Positions 1-4,709 of a stretch of 7,150 nt of DNA are shown piece by piece. The stretch is from Candidatus Nanopelagicaceae bacterium (GTDB taxonomy: Bacteria; Actinomycetota; Actinomycetes; Nanopelagicales; Nanopelagicaceae). The notes below the pieces were generated by a model, which saw only the letters and a list, made by a program, of their open reading frames with translations, did not search any database and was not told the DNA's origin. Position numbers and translations under genes: made by a program. The stretch spans positions 1 to 7,150 of the forward strand of contig CANESA010000025.1 in the NCBI GenBank assembly GCA_947440735.1. Reading direction: 5' to 3'. The first letter of the stretch is position 1, and every line of letters starts with the position of its first letter.

Positions 1-1
1 G

Positions 2-79
2 GAGACCCACCGACGGACCACAGCATCTGGGGAAGAGCTGTGGGCGGAAGATGGAACCGCTCTGGTTGAACAGGTGTAA
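2..79 (+). CDS. Possible 3' end of an unidentified gene (partial)
   Basis: An open frame enters from the left edge and stops at TAA 77-79, giving 25 visible residues that end in GEELWAEDGTALVEQV. The tail reads like normal protein, with a strand-like pattern W-x-x-D-G-x-x-L-V as seen near the C-terminus of some hotdog-fold acyl-CoA thioesterases, but this is too short to identify. The other two plus frames read less naturally, although one of them and a minus frame are also open here. The inverted repeat at 68-99 begins inside its last codons. It could instead be non-coding, or the minus strand could carry a gene start. Confidence 0.28.
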   Translation, partial: ETHRRTTASGEELWAEDGTALVEQV

Positions 80-99
80 GGGTAACCGAACACCTGTTC
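68..99. repeat. 10-bp inverted repeat around a stop codon
   Basis: GAACAGGTGT (68-77) is perfectly complementary to ACACCTGTTC (90-99), with a 12-base loop that itself contains the palindrome GGTAACC. The right arm is part of the LexA-box palindrome at 87-100, and the left arm is a half-site-like copy. No T-tract follows on either strand, so it is a poor intrinsic terminator. It could still form a U-less hairpin at the end of the upstream frame, or act as a double operator. Confidence 0.6.
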
Positions 100-100
100 G
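87..100. promoter_or_regulatory. Actinobacterial LexA (SOS) box
   Basis: The sequence CGAACACCTGTTCG is a perfect palindrome in its 5-bp arms and matches the actinobacterial SOS-box consensus CGAAC-N4-GTTCG. Read on the minus strand with flanks it is TCGAACAGGTGTTCGG, essentially the form known from mycobacterial recA promoters. It lies 84 bp upstream of the yaaA start on the plus strand. It could instead serve a minus-strand gene starting to the left of or at the window edge. Which gene LexA would control here is not visible. Confidence 0.6.
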
Positions 101-184
101 AAAACTAGCACCCCCCACTGACATCACAGGCGGCGTGTCGCTCTTTTGCCCCTCGTAACCGTTCCCAGCGCCCAGAATGGCCCC

Positions 185-742
185 ATGTTGATCCTGCTTC
201 CCCCTTCTGAGGGCAAGAACCAGACGCCGAAAGGCCCACAACCGGCGATGGCGGTCTATAGCGGGGTTCTCTACAAGGCTCTGGATTATCAATCACTCTC
301 ACCGAGTGCAAAGGCGCGATGCGAGAAGTCGGTAGTGATCATCTCGGCAAAATATGGAGCGCTCTCCCCCAGTGATCGTATCGAATTTTATAAAGAGAAG
401 ATTAATTCAGTCGCAATGCGTCCCATCGTTGAGAAAAAGTTAGCTGGGTACAGGCACGATCTCATTATTGATTGCAGATCATCAACGTATCAAGCTGTCT
501 GGAGCGCTCCTGCAGAAGTCACAGTGGCAATTCGCGCTTCCACTGTTGTCGATGGTGAACGCAAGGTGATTACACATATGTCGAAAAAGACGCGAGGAGA
601 AGTTACTAGAGCACTTCTTGTCAGTAGATCGATTCCAAAAACGCCTGAAGATATATATGCGATTATCTCAGAGAAATTTCCCTGCGCACTAACCCCGCCA
701 CGTGATGGCGATCCATGGGTACTAGAAGTAATTGGTATCTAA
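185..742 (+). CDS. yaaA: YaaA family protein (peroxide stress / DUF328), compact form
   Basis: A 185-residue protein starting MLILLPPSEGK, the hallmark N-terminus of actinobacterial YaaA. Other family blocks follow in order: VYSGVLYKALD (24-34), SAKYGALSPSDRI (54-66), DLIIDCRSSTY (92-102) and THMSKKTRG (130-138). In E. coli YaaA lowers free iron during peroxide stress and binds DNA; the biochemical activity here is inferred from the family. Family members are usually about 240-260 residues. This one goes almost directly from SEGK to the YSGVLY block, so roughly 45-50 residues appear missing in frame. ATG 185 is preferred over ATG 146 because it gives the family N-terminus; no clear Shine-Dalgarno precedes it. 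The 3' end overlaps the convergent transporter gene by 4 bp. A LexA box lies upstream. Confidence 0.88.
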   Translation: MLILLPPSEGKNQTPKGPQPAMAVYSGVLYKALDYQSLSPSAKARCEKSVVIISAKYGALSPSDRIEFYKEKINSVAMRPIVEKKLAGYRHDLIIDCRSSTYQAVWSAPAEVTVAIRASTVVDGERKVITHMSKKTRGEVTRALLVSRSIPKTPEDIYAIISEKFPCALTPPRDGDPWVLEVIGI

Positions 743-1869
743 ATCTTATGAAGCTTGAGTTTAATACTGATCACAGTTCCAATAAATACTGTGGCAAAAA
801 AGACCCAGCCCGATAACGCAAAGGCTTGCGTTCCAGAGAGCAGAACTCCAACGGTACAACCGAGAGCAATCATGGAAGACCAACCCAGGAGAACTCCACC
901 AATAAGTGCGGTGAGCCCATTTTTCACTGTGATGTTCTGCCATGAGAATCTATTTCCGGCTAGCGCTGCAGCAAGGGATGCAAAGACGATTCCGATAATG
1001 AGCCATCCGTTGTTGGTCACAGTTGAGCTGATGACAGCTATGCATCCCTTCATCACATCTAAACCCTCGAGTGTCTCAGGAAGATAACCTCGATCACTTA
1101 ATACTGTTCTCGCAGTTGTGCTTAATTGTCGGGTCACACCAAGAGGTTCAATACGTAGGTATGCAATCGTTCCGATTACTCCAACGAGAGCGCCAGATAA
1201 AAGTGGTGGCCAGCGCTTAATAATCAAGGCAGAGTAGAAGTTCGTTGATGGTTCGCTGGAAATTGGCTCCGAGGTAGCGCGCCAACGTCGTGCTATGAGA
1301 GCAAGAGCAAGCAGGACGGCCAAGGTAATAAAGAGTGAACCTGCATAACCAAATGTGTGAGGCAGCCAAGTTTTAGGTGCGGATATCAGCGTTGAAAGAT
1401 AGAGCTCATTCCACGTGGCAAATCCCAAACCAAATCCAATGAGAGAACCTAGGAGCGCAGGAAATGCACGTAATGATCCCTGGCCGATGCGATAGAGGTG
1501 ACCACTGATACATGCACCAGAGAGAGTCATTCCCACACCAAAAACTAATCCAGCGACAACGAGCACCCAACTCACGGGACCGATATGCGCATTCGGTGGG
1601 AAGTATTCAGTAGAAGTATCGGGCAAAAATTGACCAAAGAGAATTGCGTATCCGACGCTACCGACTGCGATTGCGCTCAGCACCGAAAGGATTGGTGTTG
1701 TGTTGCGATCTTCAATAGCGTCACGAAAAATACAGAAGAAGCAGAATCGAGCTCGCTCGAAGATAATTCCTAGGGAAGTACCGATCAGGAGTGAAAATGA
1801 AGCTTGCGCTCCCGTTCCTTCGCGCCCAGAGAGCACATATGCAAGACCAAGCAAGATAGCAACGATCAA
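739..1869 (-). CDS. YeeE/YedE (TsuA-like) thiosulfate/sulfur-compound transporter
   Basis: Polytopic membrane protein (376 residues from TTG 1869) with many hydrophobic helices and the YeeE/YedE signatures: ARFCFFCIFRD (C43, C46), LSGACISGHLYRIGQGS (C120), MKGCIAVI (C276) and ALGCTVGVLLSGTQAFALSG (C348). In the structurally studied family member TsuA, three cysteines along the path relay thiosulfate; C120, C276 and C348 are plausible counterparts (inference). It likely imports thiosulfate or a related sulfane-sulfur compound. It lies directly downstream of an exported rhodanese gene on the same strand, in a leader-controlled operon. The start is uncertain. The frame stays open upstream to 1980 with a Ser/Thr/Gly-rich stretch and residues that complete the first helix, but offers only ATA or ATT codons next to the rhodanese stop. 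TTG 1869 truncates helix 1 and lacks a Shine-Dalgarno. Confidence 0.87.
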   Translation of the reverse strand: MIVAILLGLAYVLSGREGTGAQASFSLLIGTSLGIIFERARFCFFCIFRDAIEDRNTTPILSVLSAIAVGSVGYAILFGQFLPDTSTEYFPPNAHIGPVSWVLVVAGLVFGVGMTLSGACISGHLYRIGQGSLRAFPALLGSLIGFGLGFATWNELYLSTLISAPKTWLPHTFGYAGSLFITLAVLLALALIARRWRATSEPISSEPSTNFYSALIIKRWPPLLSGALVGVIGTIAYLRIEPLGVTRQLSTTARTVLSDRGYLPETLEGLDVMKGCIAVISSTVTNNGWLIIGIVFASLAAALAGNRFSWQNITVKNGLTALIGGVLLGWSSMIALGCTVGVLLSGTQAFALSGWVFFATVFIGTVISIKLKLHKI

Positions 1870-1916
1870 AACTGCTGCAGTAGTCCGAAAGGTATCGCCC
1901 TTACTCCAAGAGAATG

Positions 1917-1957
1917 ACTCAGCAGGAGTCCCAGATGTACTGGAACCCCCGCTGAGT
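1917..1957 (-). promoter_or_regulatory. Long RNA hairpin between rhodanese and transporter genes
   Basis: On the minus-strand transcript 1957-1940 pairs with 1934-1917 to give an uninterrupted 18-bp stem with a 5-base UACAU loop. Three of the pairs are G.U (1950-1924, 1947-1927, 1944-1930), which would be A-C mismatches in a plus-strand RNA. The structure therefore fits a transcript read in the operon direction. It begins 16 bases after the rhodanese stop. The following bases CATTCTCTTGG are only weakly U-rich, so it may be a leaky terminator, a processing or stability element, or a structure controlling transporter translation. It could also be translated if the transporter starts upstream. 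Confidence 0.6.
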
Positions 1958-1973
1958 TGAGAGTCCGTAGAAA

Positions 1974-2930
1974 TTATGAATTACCCCAGATCGTGCCTGA
2001 AGGATTCGAAATTGGTACTCCGACTGTATTTCCATATTCAGTCCAAGAGCCATCGTAGTTCTTGACGTCGTAGCCAAGAATTTCGCTGAGAACAAACCAT
2101 GTTAATGAGGAACGCTCACCAATACGGCAATAGGTGATAATCGGTTGCTTTCCCTCGACGCCCTTATCTGCGTAGACCTTCTTGAGTTCGGCAACTGTCT
2201 TAAAGGTTCCGTCGGCATTTACATTTAAGCCCCAAGGAATGTTGATCGCACCTGGAATATGTCCTGCACGTACAGCCAATTCCTGGAATCCAGCTGGAGC
2301 GAAGATCTTTCCGCTGTATTCATCTGCAGAACGAATGTCGATGAGATCAACCTTTACACGCTTCTTTGCTACCTGAATGATGTCTTGCAGCAAAGTTGCA
2401 CGCATAGTCTTATCTAAACGAGTGCTGGTGAAATTACCTTTAGTCTTGGTGGTAACAGCTGTGGTGAGAGCACGTCCATCCTTCTCCCACTTAACTCGGC
2501 CACCATCGAGAATACGAACATCCTTTGCACCGTAGAGATTAAAGATCCATGCTCCCCAGGCTGCAAACCAATTGTTCTTATCTCCATAGAGAACAACAGT
2601 CGTGTCCTGGCTAATTCCAGCGGCTTGCGCAAACTTTTGGAAGTTCGCAGCAGAGACAACATCACGATTAACAGTGTCAACCAGATCAGTATGCCAAGTA
2701 ATTTTGACTGAATTTCTGATGTGTCCGCGCTCGTAGATTCCTGGCTCAGTACTTACTTCGATCACAACAACTTTAGGGTCATCAAGGTTCTTCTCAAGCC
2801 AATCTGGCTGCACAACGGCACGCGCTAGATTCTTTGGCGCAGCCTGAGCTGGTGTAAATGATGTGGCGGCGATAGCAAGAACAGCTACCGAAGCTGCCAG
2901 TGCAACGATTTTCTTCTTTGAAATTAACAT
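1974..2930 (-). CDS. Exported two-domain rhodanese (thiosulfate sulfurtransferase)
   Basis: 318 residues. The N-terminus MLISKKKIVALAAS... is a Sec signal peptide: Lys-rich n-region, hydrophobic core 8-22, likely cleavage after AQA (28-30). Two tandem rhodanese domains follow. The first (about 35-155) has the degenerate loop VVLYGDKNNWFAAWGAW, with Asp117 where a catalytic Cys would be. The second (about 185-305) carries the active-site loop YCRIGERSS with C258, the only cysteine in the protein. That loop is the thiosulfate:cyanide sulfurtransferase type (CRxGxRSS). It would move sulfane sulfur between thiosulfate and an acceptor outside the membrane, unlike the cytoplasmic CysA2 of mycobacteria. 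The start is supported by AAGAGGA 5 bases upstream. A Cys-containing leader peptide precedes it and a YeeE/YedE transporter follows, so it probably feeds or partners the transporter (inference). Confidence 0.92.
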   Translation of the reverse strand: MLISKKKIVALAASVAVLAIAATSFTPAQAAPKNLARAVVQPDWLEKNLDDPKVVVIEVSTEPGIYERGHIRNSVKITWHTDLVDTVNRDVVSAANFQKFAQAAGISQDTTVVLYGDKNNWFAAWGAWIFNLYGAKDVRILDGGRVKWEKDGRALTTAVTTKTKGNFTSTRLDKTMRATLLQDIIQVAKKRVKVDLIDIRSADEYSGKIFAPAGFQELAVRAGHIPGAINIPWGLNVNADGTFKTVAELKKVYADKGVEGKQPIITYCRIGERSSLTWFVLSEILGYDVKNYDGSWTEYGNTVGVPISNPSGTIWGNS

Positions 2931-2935
2931 AGTAA

Positions 2936-2942
2936 TCCTCTT
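2936..2942 (-). promoter_or_regulatory. Ribosome binding site of the rhodanese gene
   Basis: The minus strand reads AAGAGGA five bases before the ATG, a good Shine-Dalgarno in an A-rich context. Its AGAGG core is complementary to CCUCU in codons 15-16 of the upstream leader peptide (3015-3019). The site could therefore be hidden when the leader is not occupied by a ribosome. Confidence 0.7.
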
Positions 2943-3002
2943 TATTTTTTAGTTGGGTGGTTTGGGAAAAACGGGTAAAGCAGGCAAAGCTATGAAGGCG
3001 AA
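2943..3002 (-). promoter_or_regulatory. C-rich, G-poor attenuator segment between leader and rhodanese
   Basis: After the leader stop the minus-strand RNA runs about 50 bases with roughly four times more C than G, includes CCCGUUUUUCCC, and then becomes A-rich before the Shine-Dalgarno. No strong intrinsic terminator hairpin is visible. A C-over-G bubble of this kind is what Rho-loading (rut) regions look like, so Rho-dependent attenuation is possible alongside Shine-Dalgarno masking. The role is inferred from composition only. Confidence 0.4.
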
Positions 3003-3062
3003 TTAAGAACAGATAGAGGTATTCACGCGGCAGTAATCAATCACGCGTCTCTTTGTAAACAT
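3003..3062 (-). CDS. Cys-containing leader peptide (Ms5788A-like), cysteine attenuator
   Basis: A 19-codon frame, ATG 3062 to TAA 3003, encodes MFTKRRVIDYCRVNTSICS. The pattern KRRxxDxCRVxxxxC matches, from memory, the Ms5788A family of actinobacterial Cys-rich leader peptides (typically xxxKRRxVDLCRVxSxLCR). In mycobacteria these are leaderless and make a sulfurtransferase (cysA2) operon responsive to cysteine. Here it sits upstream of a rhodanese gene in the same orientation, 72 bases before its ATG. A -10-like hexamer ends 7 bases before the ATG and no Shine-Dalgarno is present, so the transcript is probably leaderless. Cys codons are 11 (TGC) and 18 (TGT). Codons 15-16 contain CCTCT complementary to the rhodanese Shine-Dalgarno. 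A ribosome slowed at the Cys codons would cover this segment. It has fewer cysteines than the poly-Cys members. Confidence 0.8.
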   Translation of the reverse strand: MFTKRRVIDYCRVNTSICS

Positions 3063-3069
3063 GATGCGT

Positions 3070-3098
3070 ACTGTAGATGCGAAGAATGAAAAAATCAA
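3070..3098 (-). promoter_or_regulatory. Sigma70-type promoter giving a leaderless leader-peptide mRNA
   Basis: On the minus strand a -35 TTGATT (3098-3093) and a -10 TACAGT (3075-3070) are separated by exactly 17 bases. Seven bases separate the -10 from the ATG of the leader peptide at 3062, so transcription would start at or next to that A. Both hexamers are close to the consensus TTGACA/TATAAT. This is the likely promoter of the leader-rhodanese-transporter operon. Confidence 0.6.
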
Positions 3099-3140
3099 TT
3101 TCAGGGTACAGAAATTTGAGTGAGATAGGTCAAGAATATC

Positions 3141-3155
3141 TGCAAACTATTTGCA
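3141..3155 (-). terminator. Short hairpin just after DUF3046, weak terminator candidate
   Basis: TGCAAA and TTTGCA form a perfect 6-bp stem with a 3-base loop, beginning 1 base after the DUF3046 stop codon on the minus strand and followed by GATATTCTT. The stem is short and AT-rich and the U-tract is poor. It may mark the end of the rodZ-DUF3046 operon, ahead of the separate promoter at 3070-3098. Confidence 0.3.
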
Positions 3156-3156
3156 C

Positions 3157-3357
3157 TTAGTACTTGTGGGCAAATGTTTCTGTTGGGTGTGAATTACACA
3201 CTGCGCGCCATATATCTGCAGCTTCAATACCCGAGGCAAGGGCTTCATCGACAGTTTTGCTCCCTAACTCAGAAATTGCGATGTCCTTGCAGAACGAAGG
3301 CGCCCACTCTTGCCCAAAAGAGAGAGCGAGTCGCTCGCGCAGATCCGAAATTCGCAT
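3157..3357 (-). CDS. DUF3046 family small protein
   Basis: 66 residues, matching the actinobacterial DUF3046 family: N-terminal MRxxxxRExLxxxFG (MRISDLRERLALSFGQEW), a central xxxLGxxTVxEALAxG block (SELGSKTVDEALASGIEA, 31-48) and the terminal DIWRAVC motif (48-54). The function of the family is unknown; it is typically encoded next to recA and clgR-like genes. It starts 9 bases after the TetR-like gene ends, without a Shine-Dalgarno, so it is probably translated by coupling in the same operon. In this genome a sulfur operon, not recA, comes next. It contains two Cys (C23, C54). Confidence 0.85.
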   Translation of the reverse strand: MRISDLRERLALSFGQEWAPSFCKDIAISELGSKTVDEALASGIEAADIWRAVCNSHPTETFAHKY

Positions 3358-3366
3358 AAGGAGTAT

Positions 3367-3894
3367 TTAAAAAAGTGTATTTTCTACGAGCAGAGCTGCT
3401 TGTTCGCGAGATTGCTCAGGAGTGAGGGGCTGTACCGCCTGCCCCAATAACCAACGCATGGCAAGGCCAGTAGCGCTTTGAGATTGAGTGAATGCATAAA
3501 TTGCTCGCGCAAGTTCCAAATAGAGAGGATGTTCGCTGTGAATAAGAAGTTGAGCAATAAGGGCTGGGTCGTGCTCGCGAAGACTGGCTAACGCGCTATC
3601 GGAGGAAATTGCAATGGAGAGTGATTCAAGTGCATCCGCAGGAGTTCCAGCAAGCTTCGATAACTCGATAATGCGTGCAACTTCAGAAGCTAAGAGTGCT
3701 TCGATAACAGAGTGCTTATCGCGAAAGTGATTGTATAAAGTTGCACGAGCTACCTCAGATGCCGACGAAATATCGATCATTGAGATTTTTGTAAGACCAG
3801 ATTGGGAGATTAAAACTTTAGTTGCTTGAAGTATCGCGTCTTCGGTACGGCGATGAGATGCGCCTTGTGTGGCGTACTTAGGCTGCGTCGACAA
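3367..3894 (-). CDS. TetR/AcrR family transcriptional regulator
   Basis: About 175 residues. The N-terminal DNA-binding domain is clear: [47 protein letters not shown] follows the TetR pattern, with the recognition helix at [12 protein letters not shown]. The C-terminal half is helical and poorly conserved, as expected for a ligand or dimer domain of unknown specificity. TTG 3894 is chosen because it gives the usual short arm before the HTH. ATG 3939 or GTG 3942 would add 15-16 residues but push the overlap with the clgR-like gene to about 60 bases. Even from 3894 it overlaps that gene by 17 bases in another frame. No convincing Shine-Dalgarno is seen. It is in line with DUF3046 downstream, suggesting co-transcription. 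Its target is unknown; the neighbouring sulfur operon is a possible but unproven target. Confidence 0.82.
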   Translation of the reverse strand: MSTQPKYATQGASHRRTEDAILQATKVLISQSGLTKISMIDISSASEVARATLYNHFRDKHSVIEALLASEVARIIELSKLAGTPADALESLSIAISSDSALASLREHDPALIAQLLIHSEHPLYLELARAIYAFTQSQSATGLAMRWLLGQAVQPLTPEQSREQAALLVENTLF

Positions 3895-4144
3895 CGGAGA
3901 GCTTTGCAATCTCGCCAGATGCGATCTGAACAGTGACATCACTCAGAAGAGCTGATAGTTGAAGACCGAGTGCATCACAAATCGCGTTAAGCAATTCAGA
4001 TGATGCTTCCTTCTGGCCGCGCTCAACCTCTGAGAGATAACCCAGGGAGACGCGAGCTTGGCGTGCAACATCGCGAAGTGTTCGAGATTGCTCTGTTCGG
4101 GCAGCACGGAGTGAGCTACCGACTGCTTCACGTAGTAAAACCAT
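3878..4144 (-). CDS. clgR: ClgR-like XRE-family transcriptional regulator
   Basis: 88 residues from ATG 4144, preceded by the Shine-Dalgarno GGAGGGAG. The GTG at 4159 lies upstream of that site and is less likely. The core [42 protein letters not shown] follows the actinobacterial ClgR pattern almost exactly: [33 protein letters not shown], helix-turn-helix at about 22-45. In Corynebacterium, Streptomyces and Mycobacterium ClgR activates clp protease and stress genes. The position between cinA (20-base gap) and DUF3046 is conserved for this gene in Actinobacteria. Here a TetR-like gene is interposed and overlaps its 3' end. The short acidic C-terminus lacks the long tail of some ClgR proteins. 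The exact regulon cannot be read from this sequence. Confidence 0.87.
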   Translation of the reverse strand: MVLLREAVGSSLRAARTEQSRTLRDVARQARVSLGYLSEVERGQKEASSELLNAICDALGLQLSALLSDVTVQIASGEIAKLSVVDAA

Positions 4145-4164
4145 CGTTACTCCCTCCACTTCAC

Positions 4165-4677
4165 CTATCGACCTGCGGCGACTTGGCGCGCACGTTCTCT
4201 AAGGATACGCGTAAATGTGCCGATTGCAGTGGCAACTGTGGCGTTTCGCACGCTTTCACGCCCACCCGCAAGGGAAAGTTCCAGACTCTGGGTAACCGGA
4301 CCGTCGATAGCAACCCAGACAGTGCCCGATGGGACACCATCAGATGGACCTGGGCCTGCAACTCCTGTTGTTGCAATTGCCCACGTTGCGCCAAATTTTA
4401 AACGCACCGCTTGCGCCATTGCGACCGCGACTTCTTGACTATAGACAGTATGTGTTGCAATTATCGCTTCATCAATGCCAAGCACGTTGGTTTTAACGTG
4501 ATCTTGGTAGGCAACAATTGCACCAAGAAAAATTTGTGATGAACCTTCAACAGATGTAATTGCAGCGCTTAGCCCGCCAGCAGTAATTGATTCGGCTGTA
4601 ACCAGGGATTCATTGCTCTCTCCAAGAGTGCGGATTATTTCCTTCACCATGGAAGATGCTTCAGAGGTGAGCGACAT
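4165..4677 (-). CDS. pncC: CinA C-terminal domain protein, nicotinamide-nucleotide amidohydrolase
   Basis: 170 residues comprising only the CinA C-terminal (PncC) domain: [17 protein letters not shown] (25-41), [17 protein letters not shown] (52-68), [27 protein letters not shown] (98-124) and [14 protein letters not shown] (138-151). The enzyme deamidates NMN to nicotinate mononucleotide in pyridine-nucleotide salvage. The AES motif near residue 30 and the GVAGPG loop are the family's active-site regions. The N-terminal MoeA-like domain of full CinA is absent, as in many Actinobacteria. ATG 4677 has a strong Shine-Dalgarno (GAGGGAGGG). pgsA ends 32 bases upstream and the clgR-like gene begins 20 bases downstream, a conserved operon order. 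Confidence 0.93.
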   Translation of the reverse strand: MSLTSEASSMVKEIIRTLGESNESLVTAESITAGGLSAAITSVEGSSQIFLGAIVAYQDHVKTNVLGIDEAIIATHTVYSQEVAVAMAQAVRLKFGATWAIATTGVAGPGPSDGVPSGTVWVAIDGPVTQSLELSLAGGRESVRNATVATAIGTFTRILRERARQVAAGR

Positions 4678-4709
4678 ATACCCTCCCTCTAGTTAAATTG
4701 CGGCTTGGC

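Noticed and set aside
18..43. CCACAGC...GCTGTGG inverted repeat, possible hairpin or tRNA-like arm
   Set aside because: A 7-bp stem with a 12-base loop inside a likely coding end, no further tRNA arms, no T-tract; consistent with chance.
2941..3062. Known metabolite riboswitch or intrinsic terminator upstream of the rhodanese
   Set aside because: No recognised riboswitch core and no GC-rich hairpin followed by a U-tract; the translated leader explains the region better.
3164..3370. Plus-strand open frames opposite DUF3046
   Set aside because: They lie wholly opposite a gene with clear DUF3046 motifs and have no ribosome site or family resemblance.
3358..3425. AAGGAG on the plus strand followed by GTG at 3376 and a 16-codon frame
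   Set aside because: It sits opposite the TetR 3' end, the peptide has no recognisable pattern, and no promoter or downstream plus-strand gene gives it a role.
4000..4401. 133-codon plus-strand frame opposite cinA/clgR
   Set aside because: It is antisense to two clearly conserved genes; the Cys-rich end reflects antisense codons only.
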